Shown here: positions 1-11,980 of the stretch, piece by piece
How positions within the stretch are numbered: the stretch's first letter is position 1
How the letters are laid out: each line of letters starts with the position of its first letter
NCBI RefSeq assembly: GCF_002999335.1
Contig: NW_020312114.1
Location: forward strand, 124,001 to 188,000
Direction of reading: 5' to 3'
Length of the DNA stretch: 64,000 nucleotides
Source of the DNA: Cyclospora cayetanensis
Taxonomy: Eukaryota; Apicomplexa; Conoidasida; Eucoccidiorida; Eimeriidae
Translations under genes and position numbers: made by a program
The notes under the pieces: model-generated
The model's input: only the letters and a program-made list of their open reading frames with translations
The model's database searches: none
What the model was told of the DNA's origin: nothing

Positions 1-939
1 ACCAGCGATGCGCCAGGGAGAGAGTGCGGGTAGGCGCTTTCCAGCCTCTCTCTCACCCCGACTTTCTGCCTCGAGGACACAACCACGTGACTCAGCCTGT
101 AGTTGTTTCCACAGCTGCATGTAAAACAAAAAAGATCAAAGAGTCCTGCAGTCCATCGCCGAGAGCGCCCCGCCCGCCGTCCGCCAGCGCCGCACAGCGG
201 GCAGCTGTGCTCAGTACTGGAAAATCCTCAGAGCAGCCCGGTACCGCCCCATGAAAATTCAACTGGCCTCAAGTAATCAGTCAAAAAAACGGGGAAAAGA
301 ACCCTCGCAGCGCCAACGGAATAGGGCCTCGGCGTGAGCAACGGCCAGCAGAACCTACTCAACCTGCTGCTGCCTGTGGGGGGAGGTGGGGGCGCAGAAG
401 CGAACTCCTCACTACCGCTAGCGCTTCTTCTTGGCCTCGATCTTATTCCTACCGCTACAAAACACTTGTTCTGTGCCATGATAAAATGTATTTGACTCTT
501 GGTGCCTCATGATTTTTGGCCGCAGGTCGCTCTCGCGTACAAATTAGCCATTTCAGCTACAGCCCCGTGCACTCTGAACGCACCGTACACCACAGGAAAA
601 CTCCAAAGTAACAAAAAACCGCGCGTTTTCCTTGCAGCACACAGCAGCGTATGCGTTAGGCACGCCGTAGAACCTGCGGCCCGTGGTGCGGGACCTGGCG
701 CTCATCTGACGAAGGCTGCCTAATATCGCAAGAAATACATCATCACGCTTTCGGCCTTGTAAAACGCAATAGAAGGGCACTTGAACGTGAGTTACGCCGC
801 AAAGTGATTATTGTTTCAGATACTAGCCAACCGAACCACTGAAGCAGAGGCGCTGCCTGTGCAACAAGAACTCGTTCTGCACCAGCGCTGCGAGCTACGC
901 TACACTCAAACGCTTTCTGCTGCACTAGCGATATCTAGC
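1..939. other. Left-edge region, no supported gene
   Basis: I found no gene I can support here. Short open frames occur on both strands, but none shows a recognisable domain. On the minus strand at about 417-452 a short frame reads SGRNKIEAKKKR followed by a stop, and it follows a pyrimidine-rich TTTTGTAG. It resembles the lysine-rich tail of a small basic nuclear or ribosomal protein, but no matching upstream exon could be placed. Confidence 0.3.
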
Positions 940-1130
940 TTAATTAGTAAAAGAATTGACTAATTAACTTGTCTGCTCATATGTCTTACTTATTGCAGAG
1001 TACTGTTCGCTCGATACAAGGACTCTAATTTGTGCCCCTGGACACTATGTGTGATCTGCAACAAGCTGTGGCCCTTCGGGGTGCTTAGAAGGCGCCGTTG
1101 TGCTCATCTAGCTGGTTCTCTGCCCTCATT
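940..1130 (+). repeat. 5' LTR-like block of relic A
   Basis: The block contains TTATTGCAGAGTACTG followed by CTCGATACAAGGA. Closely similar strings occur near 5925, 14520, 34775, 55455 and 57175, each beside retroelement remains or in AT-rich DNA. Similarity to the 55.4-kb copy extends for roughly 180 bases, down to a shared CCCTCAT. Exact ends and target-site duplications are not visible. Confidence 0.55.
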
Positions 1131-2329
1131 TCATAATGTTGAGGAAAACGGACACTAGGGGACGGGTTTCTGCGGGAAACATTCAAGAACATATCAAATT
1201 TTTGTAGAGTCTGCGGTTGAAGCTCTCCCTCCAGACATCAGATGGGATGTTACAATTGATGGGACTGTTTTCCGATAAAGCTGTTCCCTGCTCATCTACA
1301 GGTAGTAGACGGGAATGTCAAAATTCCTCATTACACTGGTCAGGTGACGACCCAGTGTTGTCGTAATTCGGAAATCTGGCTTTTGTTCGCAATCACCTGA
1401 GGAAAGGCCCTCAGGCCTTGGAAGTACACGCTGGCTCAACATCGGCTGAAGTGGCAAAGGCCGGCCTGGGTGCTGATGTGTCCAGAGCCGAAGGCGTGAA
1501 TTTGCAGACGATAAGGTGTGTATTGGTGTGTCAATGAGGTCATTCCGACCATAAAAGTATCACGGTCTTGATGGGCAAGGTACTAAACGATTTCATCAGC
1601 CCACTGGGGTTGTAACTCGATATATAACATCCAGATAGCAAAATCAGCTAGTTCTCCGACCGTCATGCTTTTGTTGGGAGAAGCACTTGATTGGTGACTC
1701 TTTTCGTGCAGACAAAGTCGTCTGCCTAAAGGGACAACGCGAGCACAAGTATTCATAGAAGCCTTGACTTATCGGTCTATGCGATCTCAGCTCAACAGTT
1801 GTAAGAGAATTGAGAATTCATAACTAGATTTATTAATCAATAGATAGATATAGCGCGAAGTATGAAACAAGGGTAAGCAAAAGCCACAACATAGATGAAC
1901 AGCTACCTGACTAGTGGCTTATCTCAACTCTACCCAAATTGTTGCATCAGCTAGCCGTATAATGGGCACCGGTTCAGCAAACTAAATTTACGGTGGGTCT
2001 TCTGCAAAATGGATTTTTTGACTTTGGGGAACAAATGGCCGCAGCCCCTGCGTTGGTAAGTAAAAACAAAAGGACAAGTCGGGATCTAGAACCTCTGTAT
2101 TGTGGGTTTGTGTCAACCGGCCCTGAATACAGCCTATGGGAACGAGAAAAAACAATCAGTGGGAACCCGCACTCCTAGGTAGCCCCAGATAGCCCTCAAC
2201 AACGCATCTCTCTCTTTTGTGGGAGGTCGAGCCTATACTCCGAAAAGAAACGCACGTGCAAAAGGCCAAAGAACATGAATAACGGGACTGGCCCAACAAA
2301 AGTAGGCTACTTGGTGAACAAAGAAGCGG

Positions 2330-2830
2330 ATGATAACGGAAAGCCACCGACACGGGTGCGACGTAGTGAAGAGGGCCAAACAGATAGTCGGAGTTTGGGA
2401 TCGACCACGGGACAATTCTGTACGTATGCACGCTCACATTAATGGTCAAGAAACGCTGGCGCTACTCAATACTGGATGTCAAGTAAATATGTTATTCGAG
2501 CATATGGCGCACATGTGTAACAAGTCTGCTCACTCGTAAGCGCAGTCTCTAAGAGTCACGACTGCATACAGCCGGTAAAACGCATGATCCAGCAAAGCTT
2601 CAGAAGGTGACAGCTATTTTCGATTGAAATCTGGTCATGTTGTCTTGATACATGACTTCTACATAGGACCCGTGCACCATGATGTAATCCTAGATATACC
2701 ATGGGTGACCCAACAAAAGGCACCCATGCATCCACAGCTGCGCGCTGTGAAGCTTAGTGTGCAGATAAACGTTAGGAGAAGAAGTATTCTTGGTCTTCCC
2801 GAAACTGCTCACTTCACGAATGATTAGCAG
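2330..2830 (+). pseudogene. Retroelement protease (retropepsin) remnant, relic A
   Basis: Two frame segments, separated by a stop and a frameshift, correspond to the retropepsin region of a Ty3/Gypsy pol. The first contains ALLNTGCQVN, where the family has A-L-x-D-T/S-G; the catalytic Asp is Asn here. The second contains FYIGPVHHDVILDIPWV, the usual F-x-x-G...D-x-I-L-G-x-x-W segment. Relic B carries the same two blocks at 31444-31790 with ALLGAGCEVN, so the Asp is lost there as well. The segment is non-functional. Confidence 0.65.
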
Positions 2831-5409
2831 TGTAGGTTCGCTACCTCCACAAGGTGGGCAGAGACTTCATGCGGGTAGCTTAACACTGTAGTAAGAGAAG
2901 ACGGTTCTGAGCATGCATTCCACCAGTTAATTCTCCGATGGGTCATTCTTAAAATCTTTTGTTGACATTTTAGCCGAAGAGTAGCAGAAATGGGCGAATA
3001 TCAAGCGGGGTTTGTAGATATGCAAAAATACAGAGTAGATGCCAGCAGACTGACCACCTGCTGGTCGTTCTGCCGAGCATATTGAGCTAAGTTCTTGGTC
3101 AGTTTTAAGCCATCCCTCACAAGTAGCACACGGTTTACAGCATGTAATACAGATTGAGCGGCAGGCGGGTGATTGGGCATAGCGCGTTGGTGGTGCGGGG
3201 AAAGGAAGGAAGATGGTGCTTGTGCGTCAGCTTGAAGCACCTAAACATGACCGCTTTGACACAGAGGCTCACGGGACCTCATATTGGAGAATTATTTTGA
3301 CAAGCCACACCCGTCTGCCAGGCGCAGAACAGTGTTTCACCCGTACCCGCAAAGTCGAGTGTATATGTATGCGTATAAAGGTTTCAAAACCAGAGCTTTT
3401 CTGAAACGAAATTGCTCAAGATTTAAATGAGCCTATCAAGGAAAGGTGGATGGTTGAATACTTGGAACGCATCTACGTATCCAGCCGGAATGCTCAGCAG
3501 CACCTACAGTACTCACGTTCCCTTCAGCTGTGTTTCTGAGGGCAGGGAGGTATTCGCCTTTAATGACAACAAATGTGTGTTCGAGAGCTCCTTGTTTGGG
3601 TTTCAAGAACTGAGCCAGGCCTGGCAAAAACTGAAGCAATCAAGGAGCGGCCTTCATGCACCTGCCAGAACATTGAGAAATCCTATGGGCTTGCGTCGTC
3701 TTACTGGAAAATGCATTCGTAGAATCTCTCGGATCGCTGCTCCTCCGACTACTCTACTTTATGAACAGAGGAAGCCAATGCCCCAGCAGGGACGCATTAC
3801 GGCCGCCTTGCCGCTTTTCCGGTACTTGTGCTGCCCACTTATGAGTCTTATCGGGGCAGCAGACGTAGCTGTGGGTGCAGCTATAAGCTTTCATAAGCAC
3901 GAAATCACTGCCCCCTATTCTCGTTGATTCATCAAAGCTGAACAGCGGTATCCAGTACGGCAACGGAAACTTTGTAAGGTATGGTGAGGCTTAATCCGGT
4001 GCACTTAGATGGGTGCCACTCTACTGCGTAAATCATCCAGCAGTCGACAATGCATCAAATGAATAACTTAAAGACCTGCTAATTCTGGGGCTGTTCAGTG
4101 ACTTGGGGGCCTCCTGCCGTACTTTACTGTAAAGTACGTTGGGGGCTTCGCCGACGTGCTCTCCAGATGCCCCAGCGATTCACTAACGTTCATCGCAGCC
4201 GCTCCTGTCTGTGATAATTCACAATATTATTAACATTGATTAAGCTTTTTGTGCACTTTAGAAGTATGCATCTGCTACTGTTGCCCAAATATAGGAAGGT
4301 AGAAGCTCCAGGCATTACCAAGTTGTAAATGGCTTGCTGTGGGTTAAACGAAAGCGAGTATCCGTCGCATCTAACTTCTGACTTTGCTTTGCAGTATTAT
4401 TCTGCGCATAGCATACGGTAATGCTCTTAGGAGCCACGGGCGGCGGTTAAAGTACAGCGGGGAAGCTTTGACGGTCTTCTTGGTGGCTTGGGATGCGTTC
4501 CGCCGCAGAGGGGTATGCACAATCATGTCCACGACGCCACCAGCTACAGCACCTCAATTTTACTAGACCTGGGCTTTGCAAAGCCTTCTGGCTCCTAAAT
4601 TGAATTAGCCTTTCCTGACCATGAACCGTATTGTTGGGTTGTCGAAGTCTGAGGGTCAGGACAGCGCCCAAGTTTCTGTTGACGCACTCATCAAGGAGCA
4701 CATTTCTTCCTTTACTCCTGCTGTCACGACTCAGAAGGCCAATGACTCACTCTTATGCTGATGTGAAAATGCTCTATAGGTTCCGCAGGAGCATTCTTCG
4801 GGGCTGGGATCTGAAATTTGTTCGTGCGTTCTGCCGAGTTTTTTGTTGACCCGCCTGCACATTGACCAGAAAATTACCACTGCGATGGGCAGGCTATAGG
4901 AGATAAGCCAGGAAGTGGTCAGACGAAGATGTCTGCGGCTAGGGATGACTGAAGCCAATCGAAATGCTCCCACTAATCAATTCACTTCCTTCGTTCATTG
5001 AGTTCGCTAAAAGTTAAAGCTGCCACAACGCTCAGTATTCAATTGCTTTGGAAGTTTCAAATGGCGCCGAATTTTTTGCGGACTTTGTCGCGCAACCAAG
5101 ACCCGTGCGGAGGTGAAGGATCCACAGAGAGACGTAGAAGTGTCGGATTCTATGGCTTTAGAAGGCCTAAAATCGCATTCAAGATAAATTTCTCGTGAAA
5201 TGCGGTGATGAAAAACAACGTAGGCGGTTGACGGAGCAGCAGTTGACCAACTCACTGCCTGCAGGAAAATTTGCGGCTGTTTGGGAGAACAATGCTGGTC
5301 GTCATGGAGCCTACTCTTAGCGCTCCTTATTTGCTTCTGCGCATACGTTACCTGAAATAGCTACCTTTATTAACGGATATTACTTCGACGCTGCCAGTTT
5401 TAAATAAAA

Positions 5410-5847
5410 ATGTATCCTCTACTCCCAGATATATGCGTGAGCAGTCTCGGGAATTATTGGTCTGTCATGCTCGGTAACAGTGCTGAATTAATGCGCATTT
5501 TACTCGCTCTTGCATTTCATTTCTGTTTTCCCGTAGCGGAAGGCCCACGCTTGTTAGCATTCCGACGACAACGAGCGATCGCCCTCATTGTCGGCGCCGC
5601 GGTTGTGTTGGTCTGCTCCTTGTTCGTTATAGGCTTGCTAATATTTCTTAGATCCCTTTTTTGTGCACGCATTTGCATTTTTGTTTTACACTGTTTTCGC
5701 GTTTCTGTGTGCCTCGGAAGCAGCGATACGGTGGACTCGTTCCACTGTCGTGCATGCAGTTGTTCTCGTCATACCGATACGGGACATCACGGGGTGTGCT
5801 TTGATCTGGGGTCAGGGGGAAGGTGTACCAGTCTGAACTACACTTAA
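5410..5847 (+). pseudogene. Open frame with hydrophobic segment upstream of the 3' LTR, relic A
   Basis: A 145-residue frame lies directly before the 3' LTR-like block. Its centre reads RRQRAIALIVGAAVVL and continues as a hydrophobic stretch of about 24 residues that could span a membrane. The same DNA is present in relic B at about 34390-34670, where the protein reads RRQRAIAPAAVVLI before a stop. Conservation between two otherwise decayed copies suggests that it was an element gene, either the end of pol or a third ORF. No known domain was recognised. Confidence 0.4.
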
Positions 5848-6060
5848 CACTTCCTACTGCACGTGTTATATTTATCCAAGAATTACTAGAGGTTGACTGC
5901 TTGTCCGTCATATATCCTTATGTGTTGCAGAACACTGCTAGTTAGATACAAAAATACCCAATGCTGCACGCCTGTCAGTCAAATGCTATGCTCGTCTAGC
6001 TATGGATGGCTTGAATGCGAGTAGAGTGTAGGGACGGCACCTCCGCCTCTCCTCTCATGG
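5840..6060 (+). repeat. 3' LTR-like block of relic A
   Basis: The block includes GTTGCAGAACACTGCTAG and AGATACAAAAAT, matching the LTR consensus shared by the other copies. Its start aligns with the block at 34690-34760, and it ends near a shared CTCATGG. It is a diverged partner of the block at 940-1130. Ends are approximate. Confidence 0.5.
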
Positions 6061-6941
6061 CGGGGACTGGGAGATCCACGAACAGGGAAAGAAGATGACT
6101 TTTTTTAAAACACTCAATACCGTTTAATCAGATATACTTTAAAGTCTGAAGGTACTATGTGTAGCCCTATAGAGATATTGAATGGAGCTTTGCAAGCATT
6201 GCTTAGACACTCACAGTTTTCATGCTCTGCTTGTAACCACACCTGCACTCGATGAAGCATAGGAGGAGTGAAATTACGCATTGCTTTTCCTGATAAGTCT
6301 CGTTTATTAAAAAAAGTTACAATTACCTGACGTTTTGATTTTTTAATGAGATCTTAAGGCGATCAAACTCTGATTATTTGGTGGATTGGCCATAATATGC
6401 AAAATGTATTGGAGGCTGCTGCCCCCCGACTGAAAAATAGATACGGGTCAAAGTTTCTGTAGCCCGGAAAAAGCTACCCTAAATGACGGAGGGCTCGTTT
6501 AATTGGATTAGCCAGCTGTTCAATTTGTGTACATAACAATTTGTGCACTGGAAACGCGGCGTTAGGGGCTGGTCGTTCGGAAACACCACCTCCACCAAGT
6601 ACATCGTGGCCAGCGTGGTAGTTCTTGTGTTTGCGAAAACATCGAAAAATTACCGCGTGGCCTTCCTTCAAATGCATCTCTAGGGGCCCATCTGTGGGAC
6701 AGAAAGTCAACTTACCCTGTGCATTGCGGTACTTCCTCTTCGCCTACATCCAATGGTGTTGGGTTTTCGCCGTACTCCCCCCAGAGCCAGAGAAGCGTCT
6801 AGCCTACTATAAATCCAATTTCGGACTGCATAAGATCAGCATTCCGCTTCTTAAAACGCGTAGAACAAAACCCACCCACCACAAGTTGTGAATTCATACT
6901 GCATTTAATATTTGGATGGCACCGCCGTGAGGACCCTTGGA
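6061..6941. other. Intergenic region before the 6.9-kb gene
   Basis: This stretch is AT-rich in its first half, with poly-T and poly-A tracts around 6100-6340. I saw no gene or repeat I can support. An upstream exon of the following gene could lie here but was not identified. Confidence 0.3.
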
Positions 6942-8642
6942 ATGGAATACAAGCGCACTGGAGGTGGGGCACAGGTGTCCTCCCCCTCCTCCACAAGATG
7001 GCGTGCGGGTAGAGATGCCGCTGCATGGAGTGATCCAGATCTCTTTGGAGACGGAGACGGGGAGGTGACGCATGAGGAGTTCGATGTAAATGAAGGGTAC
7101 CCTCAGGAAAATAGCGGGAATAATGCACAGGCGAACAAGCAAAACCGCCGGGCGAGTGAGTGTGCACGGTTCCGGCTGATATAACTTGGCTGAAAATCAG
7201 CTATTAGGGTGAAGGTGTATTCCCCGGCTTGGGGTTGCTGTTCTGAGTACTTCCAAGCAGGAATTGCAAGTTAGTACCTATTTGGATGAGCTGCAAAACA
7301 AAGGATGAAATTTTTTTAATTCTGTTTCTGCGGTCCATGCGGCAGGCACCTTCTCTCTCTCCGGCTCAGATAGAGAAGCTGACGAGGCCCCACCGGAAGA
7401 ACCCGCTGCTCCTCGACATCAAAGGAAGCAGCGGCAGCCTCCCCTTAGCGCGAATTCTTTCCTCTTTAACGCCGACGGCTCTCCTAATGATGGAATTCTT
7501 TCAATGTACTGCAGTATCAATTACTCGAAAGAGAAGCTGCATAGGTTCAAATTTTTCCAGGTTCAGGAGGACCGCGATGCGCGAAAAGAAGAATGTAAGA
7601 AGGAACTGCGTGCAGCGCAAGCCCTTCTAGCGATACATCTTCGCGGAGGAAAGGCGACTGACAAGCCTAGGCTGGGCCAGGATGACTTACAGCAGCAGCA
7701 AACACAAGAGGTCCTGAGGGCGGGGGTTCTCGTGAAGAACAAGAAGCGCTACTTGGCACGCTTGGCCGTGGAAGAACGTGTGGATCTACGGGATGATTTG
7801 AACACTTTGCTTTCAGAAATCAGGGAAAGCCTGGTCTTGTGTTACCCCTACAACGAGCATCTCTCCCGCTTAGCCCGAAGGCTTGATAAGATTAGTACCC
7901 ACCCGGACCTATGGGCGAAGTACCGTCCGCGCCTCGTTAAGATGCATGTGCACGGTTTTTTAGAGAGGTGGAAATATGCGGGATATCCCCCGAATCCTAG
8001 CAAGCTGTTACAAAGCGACCAAGCTGACCCGCCACCGGAGACTGAAGATCGGTATGTGCACCCTACAGAGGAGTGTATGGGCGACGATCCCTACAGGAAA
8101 AACGCCTGGGAAGACGAGCAGCAAAGCTCGATACCCCCTCATGGATTTCAACTACCCCAAGAACATGCAGATATTGGAAGAGGACAAGCAGGCCAAGGTG
8201 CTCGAGAAGGGCCATACCCTGAGGAAAATGGTATGGTAATAACTCTGGCCTTGTGGGCATAAAGGAAATTCACTTTTGATTCACAGTTCTGCCTTTCGGA
8301 TCTTCTGTATTTAATTGCATACATAATTGTATAGCTAGCCTTACCGTGCATACGCGCACGACAGGGAACATGGGCACACCTCTTTCTACAGGGTGGGGGT
8401 GCACTGGGCACGAGTGCAACGCTGCAGCATCTTTCAGCAGTAGATAAATTTTTGCACCCACTGTGTTCCACTTGCGTTTCGTGTGTTTTATGTCAGGCCC
8501 CTCTGCTGAGGAACTTGCGGAATTACGGCAGAAGCAGCGCGAGGCGAAGGAGAAGAGGCAAAAACTAAGAATGGAGGCGCAGCAACAACTATTATTATCG
8601 TCCAACAATAAGGCGGAATCCGGGAATGATTCAGTACCTTGA
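6942..8642 (+). CDS. Unrecognised conserved-looking protein, three exons, one probable frameshift
   Basis: The function is unknown. The model is exon 1 6942-7155 (donor GTGAGT), exon 2 7370-8230 (acceptor GGCTCAG) and exon 3 8511-8642; all phases agree if one base is removed from the C5 run at 8134-8138. The corrected protein would be about 401 residues. The N-terminus has an acidic stretch, FGDGDGEVTHEEF, that resembles an EF-hand loop but lacks the first Asp. The middle is an Arg/Leu-rich, probably helical region (DDLNTLLSEIRESLVL). The C-terminus is a charged coiled coil (AELRQKQREAKEKRQKLR). Third-position G+C is high in the first frame up to the C run and in the shifted frame after it, which is why I place the shift there. 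The start codon is a guess; an upstream exon is possible. Confidence 0.55.
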
Positions 8643-9458
8643 GGTGCTGCCGCGCAGCTAAGAATAGTACGCTCTCACCCAGAGAGCACTAGCATCATAG
8701 TGAGGCGAACTTGAGGTACAGCCCAAATAAGGTCTCTCATCATGAGGCATCTTTGCTTTCAATTATACAACAAGCTGCTTCACGAGAGTAGTCGGTCTTT
8801 TGGCATTCACCGCTTTCGCGCTTGACACAGAAACACGTTTTTTGTAAGCCTTATACTTGAATTTAGCTGCCCCCTTGCTTCTTTTAGGAGATGGTGTTCT
8901 GAACGACCACCCCTCCAGGCGGTAATTTCAGGAATCGAATTCCTCCCTAAGCAAAGTGAACAGCTGGCTGATTCAGTTAATTTGTCCCTTCGTCATTTAT
9001 GATTGCGGACCCGGACTTGTTGAAGACTTCGCGTAAAGGATTTAGAGGTCGCCTTCTTGTACTGTTACTATACATGTGAGTGTCTGATACTAAAAGCCGC
9101 AGGAGCCAGCTCCTGAAAACTAATTTTCCATCCACTCCTCCCTTTGCCGCTTAGAGTTATTAATCTGCACGCTTTCAGGTGCCAGTGAACACATGGATGT
9201 GGAATCATCGTTGCTAACTCCGCAGCTAGCTGCCTTCTCAGTACATTACACAGTTTTCTGCTAAAATTCTCTTGGGTGCATTGAAACTACTCGCGTTAGA
9301 TTAGAGGTGCGAGCCAAAGACCAACCAAATCCAATATCAGCTGATTTAGGCTGGGATTAAAAAACTTCAGAGGAAATTAGCTTGGCGTTTGGTTCTTTAC
9401 CAACTATACACCATGCAAAAATCTTATTTTCAGTGTTCAAGCAGCTCGTTTGCATTGT
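8643..9458. other. Intergenic region between convergent genes
   Basis: The preceding plus-strand gene and the following minus-strand TPPP gene converge here, so this stretch should hold both 3' ends. No gene, repeat or structured element was seen. Confidence 0.4.
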
Positions 9459-9890
9459 TTACATCTTGGTGCCGCGTATGTCTGCGGGGCTGCGGTCTAG
9501 GAGGTTGGAGAGATCGCTAACTTTCTGATCCTTGGTGCTAGGGCCTCCATTTGCATGCACACCAGTGTAGAGACTTTTATCGTCATGAAATTTATTGGCT
9601 AGTGCCTTTGTTCCTGTGTATACTGGCCCCCCTGCGCTTGATAGCTGTGAAACAAGATCCTGGTATCCCATTTTCTTTTTTTCGGCTATTAGCTGAAGGG
9701 CCTGTTCAAACTCAGCGGGAGATATCGTCTTGGCACCTTTTTGCTTCACCTTGGCGAAAATCAAGTCTGCATCTGTCGTAGTGTAGAGTTTGCAGAATAT
9801 CTTGCAATCCTTACATACCTTTACAAACGTCCTGCCGTCCATGGAGGCGCAGTTGTGCGTAAATTGGTCGAAGACTGCCTGGACCGACAT
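9459..9890 (-). CDS. TPPP/p25-alpha family protein, short form
   Basis: The frame encodes 143 residues from the ATG at 9890. An upstream in-frame GTG adds 19 residues, but the ATG is preferred because the family homology starts right after it. The sequence has the p25-alpha layout: an N-terminal helical part with CKIFCKLYTTTDADLIF and KGAKTISPAEFEQAL, the helix LQLIAEKK, then a glycine-rich C-terminal part, GPVYTGTKALANKF...LYTGVHANGGPS. Proteins of this family (tubulin polymerisation-promoting proteins) bind and bundle microtubules, and in apicomplexans relatives are linked to the conoid and flagellar apparatus. There is no doublecortin domain, so it is not apicortin. Single-exon, complete, no signal peptide. 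A microtubule role here is inferred from the family. Confidence 0.88.
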   Translation of the reverse strand: MSVQAVFDQFTHNCASMDGRTFVKVCKDCKIFCKLYTTTDADLIFAKVKQKGAKTISPAEFEQALQLIAEKKKMGYQDLVSQLSSAGGPVYTGTKALANKFHDDKSLYTGVHANGGPSTKDQKVSDLSNLLDRSPADIRGTKM

Positions 9891-11980
9891 TTTATATTGT
9901 GACGAAAATGACTTTCCCGTGGAGCGAGAGCCTGGAATACACGGCACAGTGGAGTTACTTGGCCATACATGTTCAGCTGCTTGCTTCTCACCAATATTTT
10001 GGCATTATTATTTCCATTCTTATATTATAATGCTGTGTAGAGTTACGCTGAGAAAGAATTTGTTGCAGCTTAAATGAAAATATGAATTACATGTAATATT
10101 CATCGATCGCGCTGCATTCCCGATGCATGGAAACGTGAAGGAATTCTATGAGAAGTGGGCTTCTAGGCTCCAAGTTCTTACCCTTTTAGCTAGTTAGCAG
10201 CGTATTTATGTCTCATGTTACTAAATATATGTGATGAAGCACAAGGGCTGCTCATGTGCTATGCAGAGAAGCTGAGGCAGAGGGTGCGGGGCGTTGGCTG
10301 CTTTTGAGCGCACGCGCACTTGGTAGACTTGTTGGGCGCAAATGCAGCGAAATATTATGCAATGTATCCCATATGGGCCACAACTGTCTTTGAAGCCTAG
10401 CAGTTGCTGAATTGCGGTAAAGAAGCAAAATCGTTCCCCCGGAATGAGTTGACGACATCTTATGGTTTCTTCCTCATTAGAAAATCCATTGAACGCCGCC
10501 CTGGAGCGTTGCACGATGGATGAATGTACTAGTTAATATTCTATCGTGCACTGCTTTCCGCCTAGAATGAAATGGTGTATGACACGGAGACCAGTGGTGT
10601 GACCCTCAAAGTGCCTAACGTCAACCCCCACCAAAGTGTGTCATGTCACTTTGCCAAACAGAGCTCAAAAACGTAGGGCTCAGGCATAAAATCATCGTTT
10701 TGTCTTAATATCTATCTGATTCCTGTTTTTGCTGAGTGCGCGTGCAAGAGTTTTGTAGAAAAGTGCAATGCGAAACAAAGTGACATCGGATTTGAAGAAG
10801 CAAATTCGGCGAGGCTCACATACAGGGAACAGACTACTTTCCATTTATGCTCTACTTGAGGAATACCGGATACTCAGTGTACAATAGGGTATATATCTAG
10901 CAGTTCCTTACATCCTGGAAAGGACCATACACTTGCATCTGGTTTAAACATGCTCCTTCTGAAGGAAGCACAGAAAAAGATTCCAACGAGCAAGGCAATC
11001 CCAATCAAGTAAATGGCTAGATGTCGTTGGTGGCAAACGTGCATGTTTCTGGCTCATTCTCTGGCTCTGGAAGAGAAGTTGTATTCCTCAGGTAGTTATC
11101 CTGCAGCTAGCCATCCTTTGAAGCAAGGGTGACGCACCGCCGCAGAACAGCCCCGCCACTGCTTTTGCTCTCAATGCTGCCTGAATGTACTCTCTGACAT
11201 TTTCTGTTTTCTTTAGAAGACAGGCCCCTCTCTAAATGGAAAACCAGTCTGTGCTGCAGGGTTGAGTGCACATCTTTTTAAAGCAGCACTGCAAAATGTT
11301 GCCACGGCAAGAAACAATACGACAACGCTGATGCGCCTCTACTGAGTACTTTCGCCACCAAAACTAGACATTACTTTCCATGAGCAGCTACACAATTATC
11401 AACCTGATTTCTTATGTTGCCGCCCACAATAGGAATGCTGAAGTTTTGGGCATCGCTGCTTCTGTTATTGTGTTCTACCCTCCGCTACTCTCATGTGCTG
11501 TTCCCATCGAAGCCAATGTATACGTTCCTTCATGTTTTAGTCAAGGGGTCTTCTTATGGGGGTTGAAAGCCAGACTAATCATTTTGCTGTTCCGCTAACC
11601 AGCACTAGCTGCGATGTTATGTGCCTTCTGATCTCTGATCTTTGCACTGTGTAAAGCAACATACTGATGGAATACACCGCCTTATTAGTGAAAAAGGCTC
11701 CTGGGATATTCGCCTTTTAATATACTTCCCTGCATGCGACAAAATTTTAGCCTAATACTCCGAGTGACATGCAAGGCCGGGTGTAAAGTTCCACTGAACG
11801 CCGTTGCAATAATGCAGTTACAATGCAAACATTAGCCACAAATCCAATGAACGCAGGGTCATCCACATCATCGTGGGTTTTGCCTTGCTTTTGAAAATTC
11901 CAGTGTTCCCATGCCGGCTGTTGATGCCCTTTTTGTTGCTACTACTGCTGTAGCTATTAGTATGATTGCTTGTGCTGCTG
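9891..11980. other. Intergenic region between TPPP and SET genes
   Basis: About 2.1 kb of AT-rich DNA with only short open frames. A minus-strand frame at 10221-10514 and a plus-strand frame at 11380-11598 are the longest, but neither has a domain, a good codon pattern or credible splice partners. The promoter of the TPPP gene should lie in the left part. Confidence 0.4.

Larger units (their letters stand above)
940..6060 (+). mobile_element. Decayed Ty3/Gypsy-like LTR retroelement, relic A
   Basis: A degenerate retroelement reads left to right. An LTR-like block at about 940-1130 recurs near 5840-6060. Between them lie, in the usual Ty3/Gypsy order, a gag remnant (about 1500-1850), a remnant aligned with the nucleocapsid zinc-knuckle region of relic B (about 2190-2270), protease-like pieces (2430-2830, including LLNTG where an active enzyme has D-T/S-G), a fingers/palm reverse-transcriptase scrap (about 3490-3650) and an RNase H end ending in FADVLSRCP (about 4090-4180). 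Each piece aligns with relic B (30.2-34.9 kb), and some also with relic C (55.4-57.3 kb). Stops and frameshifts interrupt every domain, so it cannot be active. No integrase motif was recognised. Family assignment rests on domain order and the VADxLSR-type RNase H ending. Outer boundaries are approximate. Confidence 0.7.
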
